64,000 nucleotides of DNA from Halorubrum vacuolatum (lineage in GTDB: Archaea > Halobacteriota > Halobacteria > Halobacteriales > Haloferacaceae). The position numbers and the translations under genes are program-made. Position 1 is the first letter of the stretch, and every line of letters begins with the position of its first letter. Positions 16,727 through 25,043 of the stretch are shown here, one piece after another. The stretch lies in NCBI RefSeq assembly GCF_900188065.1, contig NZ_FZNQ01000002.1:124001-188000 (forward strand), read 5' to 3'. Under the pieces are notes generated by a model that saw nothing but the letters and a program-made list of their open reading frames with translations, made no database searches and was not told where the DNA came from.

Positions 16727-17188
16727 TCATTTATTATTATTATCAGTGAAAACGTCAACGTTCCGTACTCGCTTCGACCTCACGCGACCGTTAGCGACCG
16801 CAGAAAGTTCGCTGTCTTCAGTCACCAGTGTCGTCTCCACCATCTCAGCACATGCGAGATATCCGGCGTCGTAGAACGTCAAATCCGTCGCCGTTGCGAC
16901 CCTCATCACCGTATCGACGCCGATCTCCTCCAGATCGTGCACGACGAGTTCGCGCCGAAGGTCCGCAAGCAACGAGATCAGTTCCGCGTGCTCCTGTTGT
17001 GTTGTTCGTCCCTGTAATGTGTGGATCTTCCAGAGGACGTTTCCCGCCTCATAAATGGTGAGATCGAGGACGTGACCGTCGAAGAGGACCGATATCGGGG
17101 GTGTGTCGTCATCGAGTAGGACGGCAATGAGACTGCTCGTGTCGAAGACCGGCGTTCGGCCGGGCTCGCCGTTTGCATCGTCGCTCAT
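16727..17188 (-). CDS. vapC: VapC-type PIN-domain toxin/ribonuclease
   Basis: A 153-residue PIN-domain protein. The four acidic metal-binding residues are all present: Asp16 (VFDTSSLI), Glu47 (YEAGN), Asp107 (TFYDAGYLA) and Asp125 (LVTEDSEL), so it should be an active RNase. VapC toxins usually cut tRNA or rRNA. Its ATG overlaps the stop codon of the upstream antitoxin gene by 4 bp (ATGA), the standard toxin-antitoxin layout. The C-terminal tail is Asn-rich (DNNNK), encoded by a TTATTATTATTA run. It is convergent with the pilin-like gene. Confidence 0.85.
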   Translation of the reverse strand: MSDDANGEPGRTPVFDTSSLIAVLLDDDTPPISVLFDGHVLDLTIYEAGNVLWKIHTLQGRTTQQEHAELISLLADLRRELVVHDLEEIGVDTVMRVATATDLTFYDAGYLACAEMVETTLVTEDSELSAVANGRVRSKRVRNVDVFTDNNNK

Positions 17189-17418
17189 CGGTCGTGTTCC
17201 GTTCGGTCCTCGCGCACCAACCCCGCGATCTCATCGGCGTCGACTGGGTCTCTCGTGTCATTTTTAAGCTCCGCCGCCCGCTCGCACAGTCGCTCCCGTC
17301 GCCGTCGACGAACCTCAGCCTCCAAGGCCTCGCGGATCGCCTCGCTTACGTTAACGTTCTCGTCCTCCAACTCACGCTTGAGTTCCTCCGGAATCTTCGC
17401 GGAAACCGTCGTTGACAT
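17185..17418 (-). CDS. vapB: VapB-type antitoxin
   Basis: A 77-residue protein starting STTVSAKIPEELKRELE, a ribbon-helix-helix-type DNA-binding N-terminus, followed by a very basic helix (AEVRRRRRERLCERAAEL) and an acidic C-terminal tail that would wrap the toxin. It is the first gene of the VapBC-type operon, and its product normally represses its own promoter. A perfect 10-bp palindrome 7 bp upstream of its start is the likely operator. Confidence 0.82.
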   Translation of the reverse strand: MSTTVSAKIPEELKRELEDENVNVSEAIREALEAEVRRRRRERLCERAAELKNDTRDPVDADEIAGLVREDRTEHDR

Positions 17419-17424
17419 GTTTGT

Positions 17425-17448
17425 AATACGTATTCGTACTACTATAAC
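17425..17448 (-). promoter_or_regulatory. VapBC promoter with palindromic operator
   Basis: The perfect palindrome AATACGTATT (17425-17434) sits between the antitoxin start codon (17418) and a TATA-like GTTATAGT (minus strand, about 17441-17448). That position covers the predicted transcription start and fits autorepression by the VapB-type protein. Confidence 0.55.
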
Positions 17449-17555
17449 GTTTACCGCGGGTGCGGCTCATTTATATCCCTCTCCCCCAATTCGTTTCCAC
17501 GATCGACGTAACTCCCATCGACAGGCCCATAAGCCCGCTGTATGAACGACCATGT

Positions 17556-18899
17556 ATGACCGCAGTGGGGATCGACGCGATCGAGATCCGGACGGGGAAG
17601 CTCAAACTCGACTTACCGAACACCTTCGCGCCGGAGAAGGGCGACGATCCGGCGAAGTACACGAAGGGGCTCGGGCTCAACAACTCCTCGTTCCCGGACG
17701 TCTACGAGGACATCGTCACGATGGGCGCGAACGCCGCCAAGACGCTCATGGACCGCAAGGGGCTCGTCCCCGAGGACATCGGACGGATCGACGTCGCCAC
17801 GGAGTCGGCGTTCGACCACTCGAAACCCGTCTCGACGTACATCGCGGGCTGTCTCGAACAGGTCTATGACGGCGATTTCACCCACGCGAACAAAGGCGAG
17901 CGCAAGTTCGCCTGTGTCGCGGGGACCCAGGCGATCGACGATGCGTACAACTGGATCCGGGCGGGGCGGAACCGTGGCCGCGCGGCACTCGTGATCGCGA
18001 CGGATACGGCGCTGTACGCCCGCGGCGACCCCGGCGAGGCGACCCAGGGTGCCGGCGCAGTCGCGATGCTCATCGACGAGGATCCCTCGATCGTCGAACT
18101 CTCGACGCATCAGGGGTATGGCTCGAAAGACGAGACGGACTTTCTGAAGCCGAACCAGCAGTTCCCCAGCGTCGACGGCAAGCGCTCGATGCAGGTGTAT
18201 CTCGCCCGGATGCGCGAGGCGTTGGAGGACTACCAGTCCGTCGCGGGCAAGGTCGAACTCGACGATTTCGCGTACGCGCCCTTCCACACCCCGTTCCCGG
18301 GCATGGTCCGCAAGGCCGCGCTGCTCGCGTACCGCCACGTCATTCGCGATACGAGCTATGAGGACGACCTCGCCGGGGAGATCGGCCGACAGCCCCGTGA
18401 GGCGGAGTACGATGACCGCGAGGCGTTCGAGGAGGCGATCCGCGAGTACATGGACGAACTCAAAGGAACCGACCAGTACCAGGCGTGGTACGCCGACGTC
18501 GTCGAGCCGACGCTGGGGCTCGCACGAGAGGTCGGCAACTGGTACACCGGCTCCGTCCACGTCGCCCGCACCAGCGCGCTGCGTGACCTGCTCGAGCGCG
18601 ACGGCGACGGCGTCGGCGAGACGCTGCTCGTCGGATCGTACGGCTCCGGCGCACAGGCGGAGATCCACGCCGAGACGGTGTGTGAGGGCTGGCAGGCGGA
18701 GATCGAGGCGCTCGACATCGACGCCCAGCTCGCCGCCCGCTATGACCTCTCATGGGAGGAGTACGAGGACGTCCACGACGTCCACGAGTACGACAAGGAG
18801 CTCGACCGCGAAATAGAGGAGTTCACCGCGCCGGAGGCGGAGTTCGTCTTCACCGGCTGGGGGCGCATGAACGAGCGAAAATACGCGTACATCGCGTAG
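17556..18899 (+). CDS. hmgB: Hydroxymethylglutaryl-CoA synthase
   Basis: A 447-residue archaeal HMG-CoA synthase, condensing acetyl-CoA and acetoacetyl-CoA at the head of the mevalonate route to archaeal lipids. The nucleophilic Cys120 is in FACVAGTQAI, the general-acid Glu83 in ATESAFDHSKP, and the conserved histidine in APFHTPFPGMVRKA. The C-terminal half contains an acidic insertion (about 270-320) typical of haloarchaeal members. Reading upstream would add 32 residues, but the ATG at 17556 starts the conserved sequence (TAVGIDAIEI). A TATA-like ATTTATATC at 17468 lies further upstream than usual, implying a leader of about 55 nt. Confidence 0.93.
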   Translation: MTAVGIDAIEIRTGKLKLDLPNTFAPEKGDDPAKYTKGLGLNNSSFPDVYEDIVTMGANAAKTLMDRKGLVPEDIGRIDVATESAFDHSKPVSTYIAGCLEQVYDGDFTHANKGERKFACVAGTQAIDDAYNWIRAGRNRGRAALVIATDTALYARGDPGEATQGAGAVAMLIDEDPSIVELSTHQGYGSKDETDFLKPNQQFPSVDGKRSMQVYLARMREALEDYQSVAGKVELDDFAYAPFHTPFPGMVRKAALLAYRHVIRDTSYEDDLAGEIGRQPREAEYDDREAFEEAIREYMDELKGTDQYQAWYADVVEPTLGLAREVGNWYTGSVHVARTSALRDLLERDGDGVGETLLVGSYGSGAQAEIHAETVCEGWQAEIEALDIDAQLAARYDLSWEEYEDVHDVHEYDKELDREIEEFTAPEAEFVFTGWGRMNERKYAYIA

Positions 18900-19010
18900 A
18901 GGGATTACATCCAGTCTCGCGCGGAGGTTGATTCATCCCCGGAAAATTAGTTTCTCAAGTGATGATTTTGGGGTTGGAGCCATCAATGCTGATATTTTCG
19001 GGCGTAGGTG

Positions 19011-19020
19011 TTTATATTGG
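19011..19020 (+). promoter_or_regulatory. TATA box of the transducer gene
   Basis: TTTATATTGG lies about 27 bp before the ATG at 19042, the leaderless spacing. Confidence 0.6.
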
Positions 19021-19041
19021 GTTTAACATCCAACGGGTAGG

Positions 19042-21006
19042 ATGTCTTCAGAACGTGCGGTGGAGGGTGGGAGCGTCGCTGGTGAACTGGCCGCGTTCAT
19101 CGCGGCGATTCCGGATGGCCACCGCGTCACCGAGCGCGACTTCGAGCGACGCCATCGGATGATCCTCCTCGGTATTCTTGCCCAGCTTCCGGTGCTGCTC
19201 GTCATCAGCCGTTTTGAGGGAACCGGAACGCTCACGGGGGCGGCGTTTCCGGAGATCCCGATCACTCATGCCATCGGCGGCGTGGCGGCGGTCGGGATCC
19301 TCGCCGCGCTCGCCGCGATTCCGGCCCTTCCACGCCGGGTTCGATCCACGCTCGCATCGCTTTCGTTCATGTCGGTCGCCGCCGTCCTCGCGTACTTCTG
19401 GGGTGGATTCATCGAGGCGCACTTCCTCTATTTCGTCGGCGTCGGCGTCGTCGCGCTGTATGAGGACTGGGTGCCGTTCGCGGCCGCGATTCTCTACGTC
19501 GTCTTTCAGCACAGCCTCTTCGGGATGGTCACCGGAATGCACGTGTACAACCATCCGGCGGCGATGGACCACCCGATCGCGTGGGGCGTGATACACGGGG
19601 TCTTCGTCGCCGGCCTCGCGGTGGCCATCCTCTTTCACTGGCGCTCGCTCGAGGCGACCTACAGCGACCTCGACGATCGGCAGGACGACCTCGACGCGTT
19701 GGCCGAAAAACAGGCGGAGGTCGAACAAGCCCGCGAGGAGGCGGAAAAACAGCGTGAGCAGGTCGCAACGCTCAACGAGACCCTTCGCTTGGAGGCGTCC
19801 GAGCTGGCCGATGCACTGTCGGCGGTCGCCGACCGTGACCTCACCGTCGAACCGCCGCGCGACAGCGACGTCGAGGCTATCCGGCAGTTGAGCGACGCCT
19901 ACCGATCGATGACGGACGACCTCTCCGACGTCATCATCCAGCTTCGGACGTTCGCGGCCGACGTCGAATCGACGACCGACTCCGTGCAGGCCCGCGCGGA
20001 GACGCTCCGTGAGACACAGCGCGAAAGCGCCCGGGAGGTCCGCGATCTCTCCGAGCGGCTTCGTGACCAGGCGACGGCCTTGGAGACCGCCGGCGGGGAG
20101 ATGGGACAGCTCTCGGCGACGATCGAGGAGATCGCCGCGAGCGCGGAGTCCGTCTCGACGGAGGCGACCGAGACGGCCGATATCGCCAACGACGCGGAGG
20201 ACGAGCTTCGCGATGCGGTGACGGTGATGGACGCCGTCGAGGAGAGCGTCGGTACCGTCGTCGACCTCGCGGAGTCGATGGACGAGCGGATGGATGCCGT
20301 CGAGGAGACGACCGCCGCCATCGAGGACATCGCCGACCGGACGAACATCCTCGCGCTCAACGCCGGCATCGAGGCGGCTCGCGCTGGAGGTGGCGCGGTT
20401 GCGTCCGGGTCGGCGACGGATGGCGGCGTGGACACGGGAGCGGGTGGAAGCAAGCGTGCAGGCGCCGGCGCGACGGGCGACGTCGGTGCCGGCTTCGCGG
20501 TCGTCGCCGAGGAGGTCAAAGCGCTCGCTGACCGCACTCAGACGCACGCCGCGACGATCGGCGAGAACGTCGATCGAACGCTCTCGGACGTGACGGCGGT
20601 TCGGACGGACGTCGGCGAGCTGCAGTCCTCGGTCGATGACGGCCGCCAGCAGGTCGACGCCGCGGGGTCGACGTTCGGGACGGTGACGGAGGCGATGGAC
20701 CGTCTCGACGACTCGATGGGCGAGGTCGCGGATGCGACGGACGACGGCGCCGCGTCGGCGACCGAGGTGGCCTCGACCATCGCCGACGTGGCCGATCGTG
20801 CGCGGGCGTTGGCGGAGACGGGCGACTCGGTCGCCGATGGGGCCGAGCGAACCGCCGACGACATCGCCGAGATCGCGACGGAGATCACCGAGCTGCGTGA
20901 TGGTGCGGGGACGCTCGTCGCCGAACTCGATCGGTTCACCCTGCGGAGCGCGGGGGACGAATTCGTGTTCGACGGGCCCGAGACGGCCGGTGAACGGCCC
21001 AGCTAG
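19042..21006 (+). CDS. Methyl-accepting chemotaxis-type transducer with six-helix membrane domain
   Basis: A 654-residue haloarchaeal transducer (Htr class). The N-terminal 200 residues hold about six membrane helices with no external sensor loop, suggesting sensing inside the membrane or through a partner. Coiled coil follows (about 210-255), then a HAMP-like stretch (DLTVEPPRDSDVEAIRQLSD) and a long methyl-accepting signalling coil. The hairpin tip that binds CheA and CheW is present (IADRTNILALNAGIEAARAG) and resumes with GAGFAVVAEEVKALADRT. Between these halves lies an extra Gly/Ala/Ser-rich insert of about 32 residues (about 448-479), where family members have only a few. No other chemotaxis gene is adjacent. 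Confidence 0.88.
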   Translation: MSSERAVEGGSVAGELAAFIAAIPDGHRVTERDFERRHRMILLGILAQLPVLLVISRFEGTGTLTGAAFPEIPITHAIGGVAAVGILAALAAIPALPRRVRSTLASLSFMSVAAVLAYFWGGFIEAHFLYFVGVGVVALYEDWVPFAAAILYVVFQHSLFGMVTGMHVYNHPAAMDHPIAWGVIHGVFVAGLAVAILFHWRSLEATYSDLDDRQDDLDALAEKQAEVEQAREEAEKQREQVATLNETLRLEASELADALSAVADRDLTVEPPRDSDVEAIRQLSDAYRSMTDDLSDVIIQLRTFAADVESTTDSVQARAETLRETQRESAREVRDLSERLRDQATALETAGGEMGQLSATIEEIAASAESVSTEATETADIANDAEDELRDAVTVMDAVEESVGTVVDLAESMDERMDAVEETTAAIEDIADRTNILALNAGIEAARAGGGAVASGSATDGGVDTGAGGSKRAGAGATGDVGAGFAVVAEEVKALADRTQTHAATIGENVDRTLSDVTAVRTDVGELQSSVDDGRQQVDAAGSTFGTVTEAMDRLDDSMGEVADATDDGAASATEVASTIADVADRARALAETGDSVADGAERTADDIAEIATEITELRDGAGTLVAELDRFTLRSAGDEFVFDGPETAGERPS

Positions 21007-21103
21007 GCCGCCGAAGGCGGTCGTGGTTGCGTCGAGCGTTTCGACGGGGATCGACGCCAGAGCCCGTGAAAACGGGTCACACGGCACCTCCCGAATACGA
21101 TGG

Positions 21104-21111
21104 GTTTAAAC
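21104..21111 (+). promoter_or_regulatory. TATA-like box of rps19e
   Basis: GTTTAAAC, itself palindromic, lies about 27 bp before the ATG at 21135. Confidence 0.5.
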
Positions 21112-21134
21112 GACGCAAGGCTGAACTTCCCCCA

Positions 21135-21590
21135 ATGGTTACCATCTACGACGTGCCGGCGGACGCCCTCATCGAGGAGGTCGCCGCACGACTCGAGGAC
21201 CGGATCGACGAGCCCGACTGGGTCGCCTTCAGCAAAAGCGGCGAGGGTCGCGAACTCCCCCCCGAACAGGACGACTTCTGGTACGTCCGTTCGGCGAGCC
21301 TCCTCCGAAAGGTCGCCAAAAACGAGCCCATCGGCATCGAGCGGCTCGCGACCGAGTACGGCTCGAAAAAGCGCGGCTCCAACCGCTACTCGGTCCGCCC
21401 CGGTGAACACTCCGCCGGCTCCCGGAAGCTCATTCGCTCCTCGCTGCAGGCGTTAGAGGAGGAGGGACTCGTCTCGACGGCCTCCGGCGAGGGTCGCCGG
21501 CTCACCGACGAGGGTGAATCGTTCCTCTCCGGGGTCGCCGCCGACGTCCTCGAGGACCTCGACCGACCGGAACTCGAACGGTACGCCTGA
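21135..21590 (+). CDS. rps19e: 30S ribosomal protein S19e
   Basis: A 151-residue S19e of normal archaeal length, beginning MVTIYDVPADALIEEVA and including DFWYVRSASLLRKVA and the YGSKKRGS loop that contacts rRNA, then GSRKLIRSSLQALEEEGLV. Single gene here. About 230 bp of non-coding sequence follow before the convergent alcohol dehydrogenase gene; that gap holds only an 11-bp direct repeat (GGACGCCTGAA at 21607 and 21633) and no recognisable gene. Confidence 0.95.
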   Translation: MVTIYDVPADALIEEVAARLEDRIDEPDWVAFSKSGEGRELPPEQDDFWYVRSASLLRKVAKNEPIGIERLATEYGSKKRGSNRYSVRPGEHSAGSRKLIRSSLQALEEEGLVSTASGEGRRLTDEGESFLSGVAADVLEDLDRPELERYA

Positions 21591-21821
21591 GGTCAGAACC
21601 CGAACTGGACGCCTGAAGCCGGAAGCCCAACGGGACGCCTGAATCACACGCCCACCCGGAGCCGATCGGCCTTCCGGGCATTCCTCCTTACCCTCCCACG
21701 CGATCCACGACGGATCAAGAGTGAGACCATCTCTTCGTATCGATCCTCCAGTCGGCGACTCACGACGAGGGTGGCGAGCGCATACGTGGATTGCTGTGAT
21801 GGTTCCCACGCCGTCGACCGC

Positions 21822-23021
21822 TCAGCCGTCGAACTCCATCTCGATCAGGTGCGCCTGAAGGTCATCGCCGGCCCGCCGTGGGTTCGTCGGCAGTCGGCGC
21901 TCTTGCACGAGCGTGTTGGCGACGATCTCGTCGACGTCAGCCCGATCGAAACCGAGATCATCCATCCCGGTCGGGAGGCCGAGGGATCGTCGAAGGCGGT
22001 CACACTCGTCGACGAGGGCAGAGGCACCGTTCCGAGTGCTTGCGGGATCGTCGAGATCAAGCAGCCGGGCGACCGAGGCATACGCGTCCCGACGGACCGG
22101 GAGGTTGTACGTCAACCCGGCCGTGATCGATGCCGCGAGACAGTCGCCGTGGGGCGCGTCGACGAGTCCCCCGAGCGCGCTCGCGAGGGCGTGGACGATC
22201 CCCAGTCCCGATGCTGAGAACGCCGTCCCAGCGAGATGGGAGCCGAGGCTCATCGCCCGGCGCGCGTCGCGATCGTCGCCGTCGAACGTCGCCCGTTCGA
22301 TCGCCCCGTGAACCTGCACGAGCGCTTCGCGGGCGAGCGACCGGGAGACCGGGTTCGCCCCTTGATACGTGATCGGCCGTGGGTCGATCCACCGATGATC
22401 GCGGGCGGTCAACGATTCGAGCGCGTGGACAAACGCGTCGAATCCCGACCGTGCGGTGACGCTCGCGGGGAGCCCGAAGGTGAGCGTCGGGTCGACCAGC
22501 GCGTAGTCGGGCCGGAGGTACTCGTCGCTCACGCCACGTTTGATCCCGTCGTGGGTGAGGACGGCCGTCTGGGTCGCCTGCGAACCGGTGCCGCTCGTCG
22601 TCGGGATCGCGACGAGCGGCGCGACGCGGCCGGGGACCGTGTCGACGCCGAGATACTCCGCCGCGTCGCCCCCATGCGCCAGCAGGGTCGCGACGACCTT
22701 TGCGGTGTCCAGACAGGAACCGCCACCCACCGCGACGACGCCGTCGGCGGCGTCCGTCGGGAGCGCGTCGAAGTCCGCCGTCGACGGTTCGGTCGTCGCG
22801 TAGTGAACGAGCGGATCGCCCGTGATCGATTCGAGCACGGGATCGAGGACGCCGGCCGCCTCCACCCCCTCATCCGTCACGACGAGCGGGTTCTGGACTT
22901 CCGCGCGGGCGAGGACGTCGTCGATCGCCCTCGCGACGCCGTCGCCGAACCTGACGTGCGGGGTGGTGAACGTGAACGCGTCGCCGCCGATCCGACCCCC
23001 GTGGTGGCCAACTCCGTGCAT
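21822..23021 (-). CDS. Iron-containing (group III) alcohol dehydrogenase
   Basis: A 399-residue member of the Fe-ADH family. The N-terminal nucleotide-binding half shows VAVGGGSCLDTAKVVA and IPTTSGTGSQATQTAVLT. The C-terminal half shows the metal-site region SASGLGIVHALASALGGLVDAPHGD, including two histidines typical of the metal ligands, with the conserved Asp in GFDAFVHALES nearby. It would reduce an aldehyde with NAD(P)H or run in reverse. Substrate unknown; a glycolaldehyde reductase role in the ribose pathway at 1-2139 is possible but speculative. An upstream frame extends to 23081; the ATG at 23021 with a TATA-like GCTTTAGC about 24 bp before it is preferred. Confidence 0.87.
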   Translation of the reverse strand: MHGVGHHGGRIGGDAFTFTTPHVRFGDGVARAIDDVLARAEVQNPLVVTDEGVEAAGVLDPVLESITGDPLVHYATTEPSTADFDALPTDAADGVVAVGGGSCLDTAKVVATLLAHGGDAAEYLGVDTVPGRVAPLVAIPTTSGTGSQATQTAVLTHDGIKRGVSDEYLRPDYALVDPTLTFGLPASVTARSGFDAFVHALESLTARDHRWIDPRPITYQGANPVSRSLAREALVQVHGAIERATFDGDDRDARRAMSLGSHLAGTAFSASGLGIVHALASALGGLVDAPHGDCLAASITAGLTYNLPVRRDAYASVARLLDLDDPASTRNGASALVDECDRLRRSLGLPTGMDDLGFDRADVDEIVANTLVQERRLPTNPRRAGDDLQAHLIEMEFDG

Positions 23022-23119
23022 GCATTTCCGTGTGGGACCGATGCTAAAGCAGTACCGGCCGAACGTGACCTCGCCCTGCACGTCGGACGATTCATACCCT
23101 GCCGGGTCAAGAACCGAGC

Positions 23120-24031
23120 ATGGTCTCGGAGATCTTCGACCCCGACGCGTGGGAGCCCGTCACCGAGGAGTTCGACGACATCACCTATCACCGTGCGGTC
23201 GACGTGCCCGCGGTTCGGATCGCCTTCGATCGCCCCGCCGTGCGCAACGCCTTTCGACCGGGAACGGTCGACGAGCTCTACGCCGCCCTCGATCATGCCC
23301 GCAAGCGGGCCGATGTCGGCTGTGTCCTCCTCACGGGTAACGGCCCGTCCACGAAGGACGGCGGCTGGGCGTTCTGTGCGGGTGGCGACCAGTCGGTTCG
23401 CGGCGATTCGGGCTACGAGTACCGCGACGGCGACGAGGCGGATGCAGCGGACGACGACCTCGTCCGAGAGGCGCGAGCGGGTCGGCTGCACATCCTCGAG
23501 GTCCAACGGCTGATCCGGTTCATGCCGAAGCCCGTCGTCGCCGTCGTTCCGGGCTGGGCCGTCGGCGGCGGTCACTCGTTACACGTCGTCTGTGATCTGA
23601 CGCTCGCAAGCACGGAGCACGCGAAGTTCCTCCAGACGGACCCGGACGTGGCCTCCTTCGACGGCGGGTTCGGGTCCGCATACCTCGCCCGACAGGTCGG
23701 CCAAAAGAAGGCCCGCGAGGTGTTCTTCAGAGGCAAGACCTACTCGGCCGCCGAGGCCGAGGAGATGGGGATGGTCAACGAGTCGATCCCTCACGAGGAC
23801 CTGGAGACGGTCGCGCTGGAGTGGGCCGACGAGATGACCCGTAAGTCGCCGACCGCGATGCGGATGTTGAAGTTCGCGTTCAACCTCGCCGACGACGGCA
23901 TGGTCGGCCAACAGGTGTTCGCCGGCGAGGCGACCCGGCTCGCGTACATGACCGAGGAGGCCTCCGAAGGGCGTGATGCCTTCCTCGAAAAGCGCGAGCC
24001 GGCCTTTAGGGAGTATCCGTGGCATTACTGA
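23120..24031 (+). CDS. menB: 1,4-Dihydroxy-2-naphthoyl-CoA synthase (MenB)
   Basis: A 303-residue crotonase-fold enzyme closing the naphthoate ring in menaquinone synthesis. The MenB signatures are clear: GWAFCAGGDQSVRG near residue 83, WAVGGGHSLHVVCDLTLAS, and LQTDPDVASFDGGFGSAYLARQVGQKKAREVFF. The Asp in QTDPDV corresponds to the type that needs no bicarbonate. An acidic insert (DGDEADAADDD) follows the first motif. Haloarchaea use menaquinone-type quinones, and a MenA-like prenyltransferase lies at 58145, but the other men genes are not in the window. Divergent from the iron alcohol dehydrogenase. Confidence 0.92.
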   Translation: MVSEIFDPDAWEPVTEEFDDITYHRAVDVPAVRIAFDRPAVRNAFRPGTVDELYAALDHARKRADVGCVLLTGNGPSTKDGGWAFCAGGDQSVRGDSGYEYRDGDEADAADDDLVREARAGRLHILEVQRLIRFMPKPVVAVVPGWAVGGGHSLHVVCDLTLASTEHAKFLQTDPDVASFDGGFGSAYLARQVGQKKAREVFFRGKTYSAAEAEEMGMVNESIPHEDLETVALEWADEMTRKSPTAMRMLKFAFNLADDGMVGQQVFAGEATRLAYMTEEASEGRDAFLEKREPAFREYPWHY

Positions 24032-24125
24032 ACGACCGTCCACGATGAGACCACGTCGCCGTCGCGGGAGGATCATCGCCTCCAGAAACGAGGGGTTTAC
24101 CCGGAATCACCCTGTACGACCGGTA

Positions 24126-25043
24126 ATGACTCATCGCTCGGGAGGCGACGCGCGCGTGAACGACCATCGGTACGGTCACCGGGACCCCGACGCCCTGGCG
24201 CGCCGCGCGGGGACACGAGCGAACCCCACTCACGATCAACACTTTCTCGTGGACGATCGGGTGCTCGATCGGATCCCGACGTATCTCCCCGAGGGGACGG
24301 ACTACGGACATCTCCTCGAGGTCGGCGGCGGCGCGGGTGCGCTCACGGACCGGCTGCTCGCGACGATCGTGAACGTGCCGGGAAGTGAGACGGGACACAA
24401 AAACCGCCTCTCGGTCATCGAACGCGACCCCGCGTTCGCGGCCTTTCTTCGGGAGGAGTTCGCCGAGGCGATCGCCGACGACTTCCTCCAGGTGATCGAG
24501 GGGGACGCGCTGTCGGTCGAGTTCCCGCCGTTCACCGCCTGCGTCGCCAACCTGCCGTACGGCGTCTCCTCGGAGATTGCCTTCCGGCTGCTGCCGGCCA
24601 GTAAGCCGCTCGTGTTGATGTTCCAGCGGGAGTTCGCCGAACGGATGGTTGCCGACCCGGGAACGAGCGAGTACGGTCGGCTCTCGGTTTCGGCGGGGCA
24701 TTACGCCGACGTCGAACTCGTCGAGCACGTCCCGAAGGAGGCGTTCGACCCCCAGCCGGCCGTCGAGAGCGCCATCGTCCGCTGTACGCCCCGAACGCCC
24801 GAGTACGAGGTCGGCGACGAGGCGTTCTTCCTCCGATTCGTGAAGGCGCTTTTTACCCAGCGACGAAAGACGGTCAGAAACGCGATCCGAAACACCGGCC
24901 ACATCTCCGGGCTCGCCGACGCCGATGCGGTCGTCGACGCCGCCGAGGAACGGCTGCTCCGACAGCGACCCGGCGACCTCGATCCGGCGGCGTTCGCTTC
25001 GCTCGCGGAACTGGCTCGAACACACGGGTCGCCGGAGGGATGA
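24126..25043 (+). CDS. rsmA: 16S rRNA dimethyladenosine transferase (RsmA/KsgA)
   Basis: A 305-residue Dim1/KsgA-family methyltransferase that dimethylates two adjacent adenines near the 3' end of 16S rRNA. Motifs are HDQHFLVDDRV at the start of the domain, the SAM-binding LEVGGGAGALTDRLL, acidic IERDPAF, NLPYGVSSEIAFRLL (the NLPY catalytic motif) and the C-terminal FTQRRKTVRNAI. A haloarchaeal insertion (IVNVPGSETGHKN) follows the SAM motif. First gene of a trio; its TGA overlaps the ATG of mscS by 4 bp. Confidence 0.93.
   Translation: MTHRSGGDARVNDHRYGHRDPDALARRAGTRANPTHDQHFLVDDRVLDRIPTYLPEGTDYGHLLEVGGGAGALTDRLLATIVNVPGSETGHKNRLSVIERDPAFAAFLREEFAEAIADDFLQVIEGDALSVEFPPFTACVANLPYGVSSEIAFRLLPASKPLVLMFQREFAERMVADPGTSEYGRLSVSAGHYADVELVEHVPKEAFDPQPAVESAIVRCTPRTPEYEVGDEAFFLRFVKALFTQRRKTVRNAIRNTGHISGLADADAVVDAAEERLLRQRPGDLDPAAFASLAELARTHGSPEG

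Noticed and set aside
21591-21821. A short gene in the gap between rps19e and the alcohol dehydrogenase
   Set aside because: Only shadow frames of the neighbours are present. The 11-bp repeat there looks like a copied stop-codon context rather than a gene.
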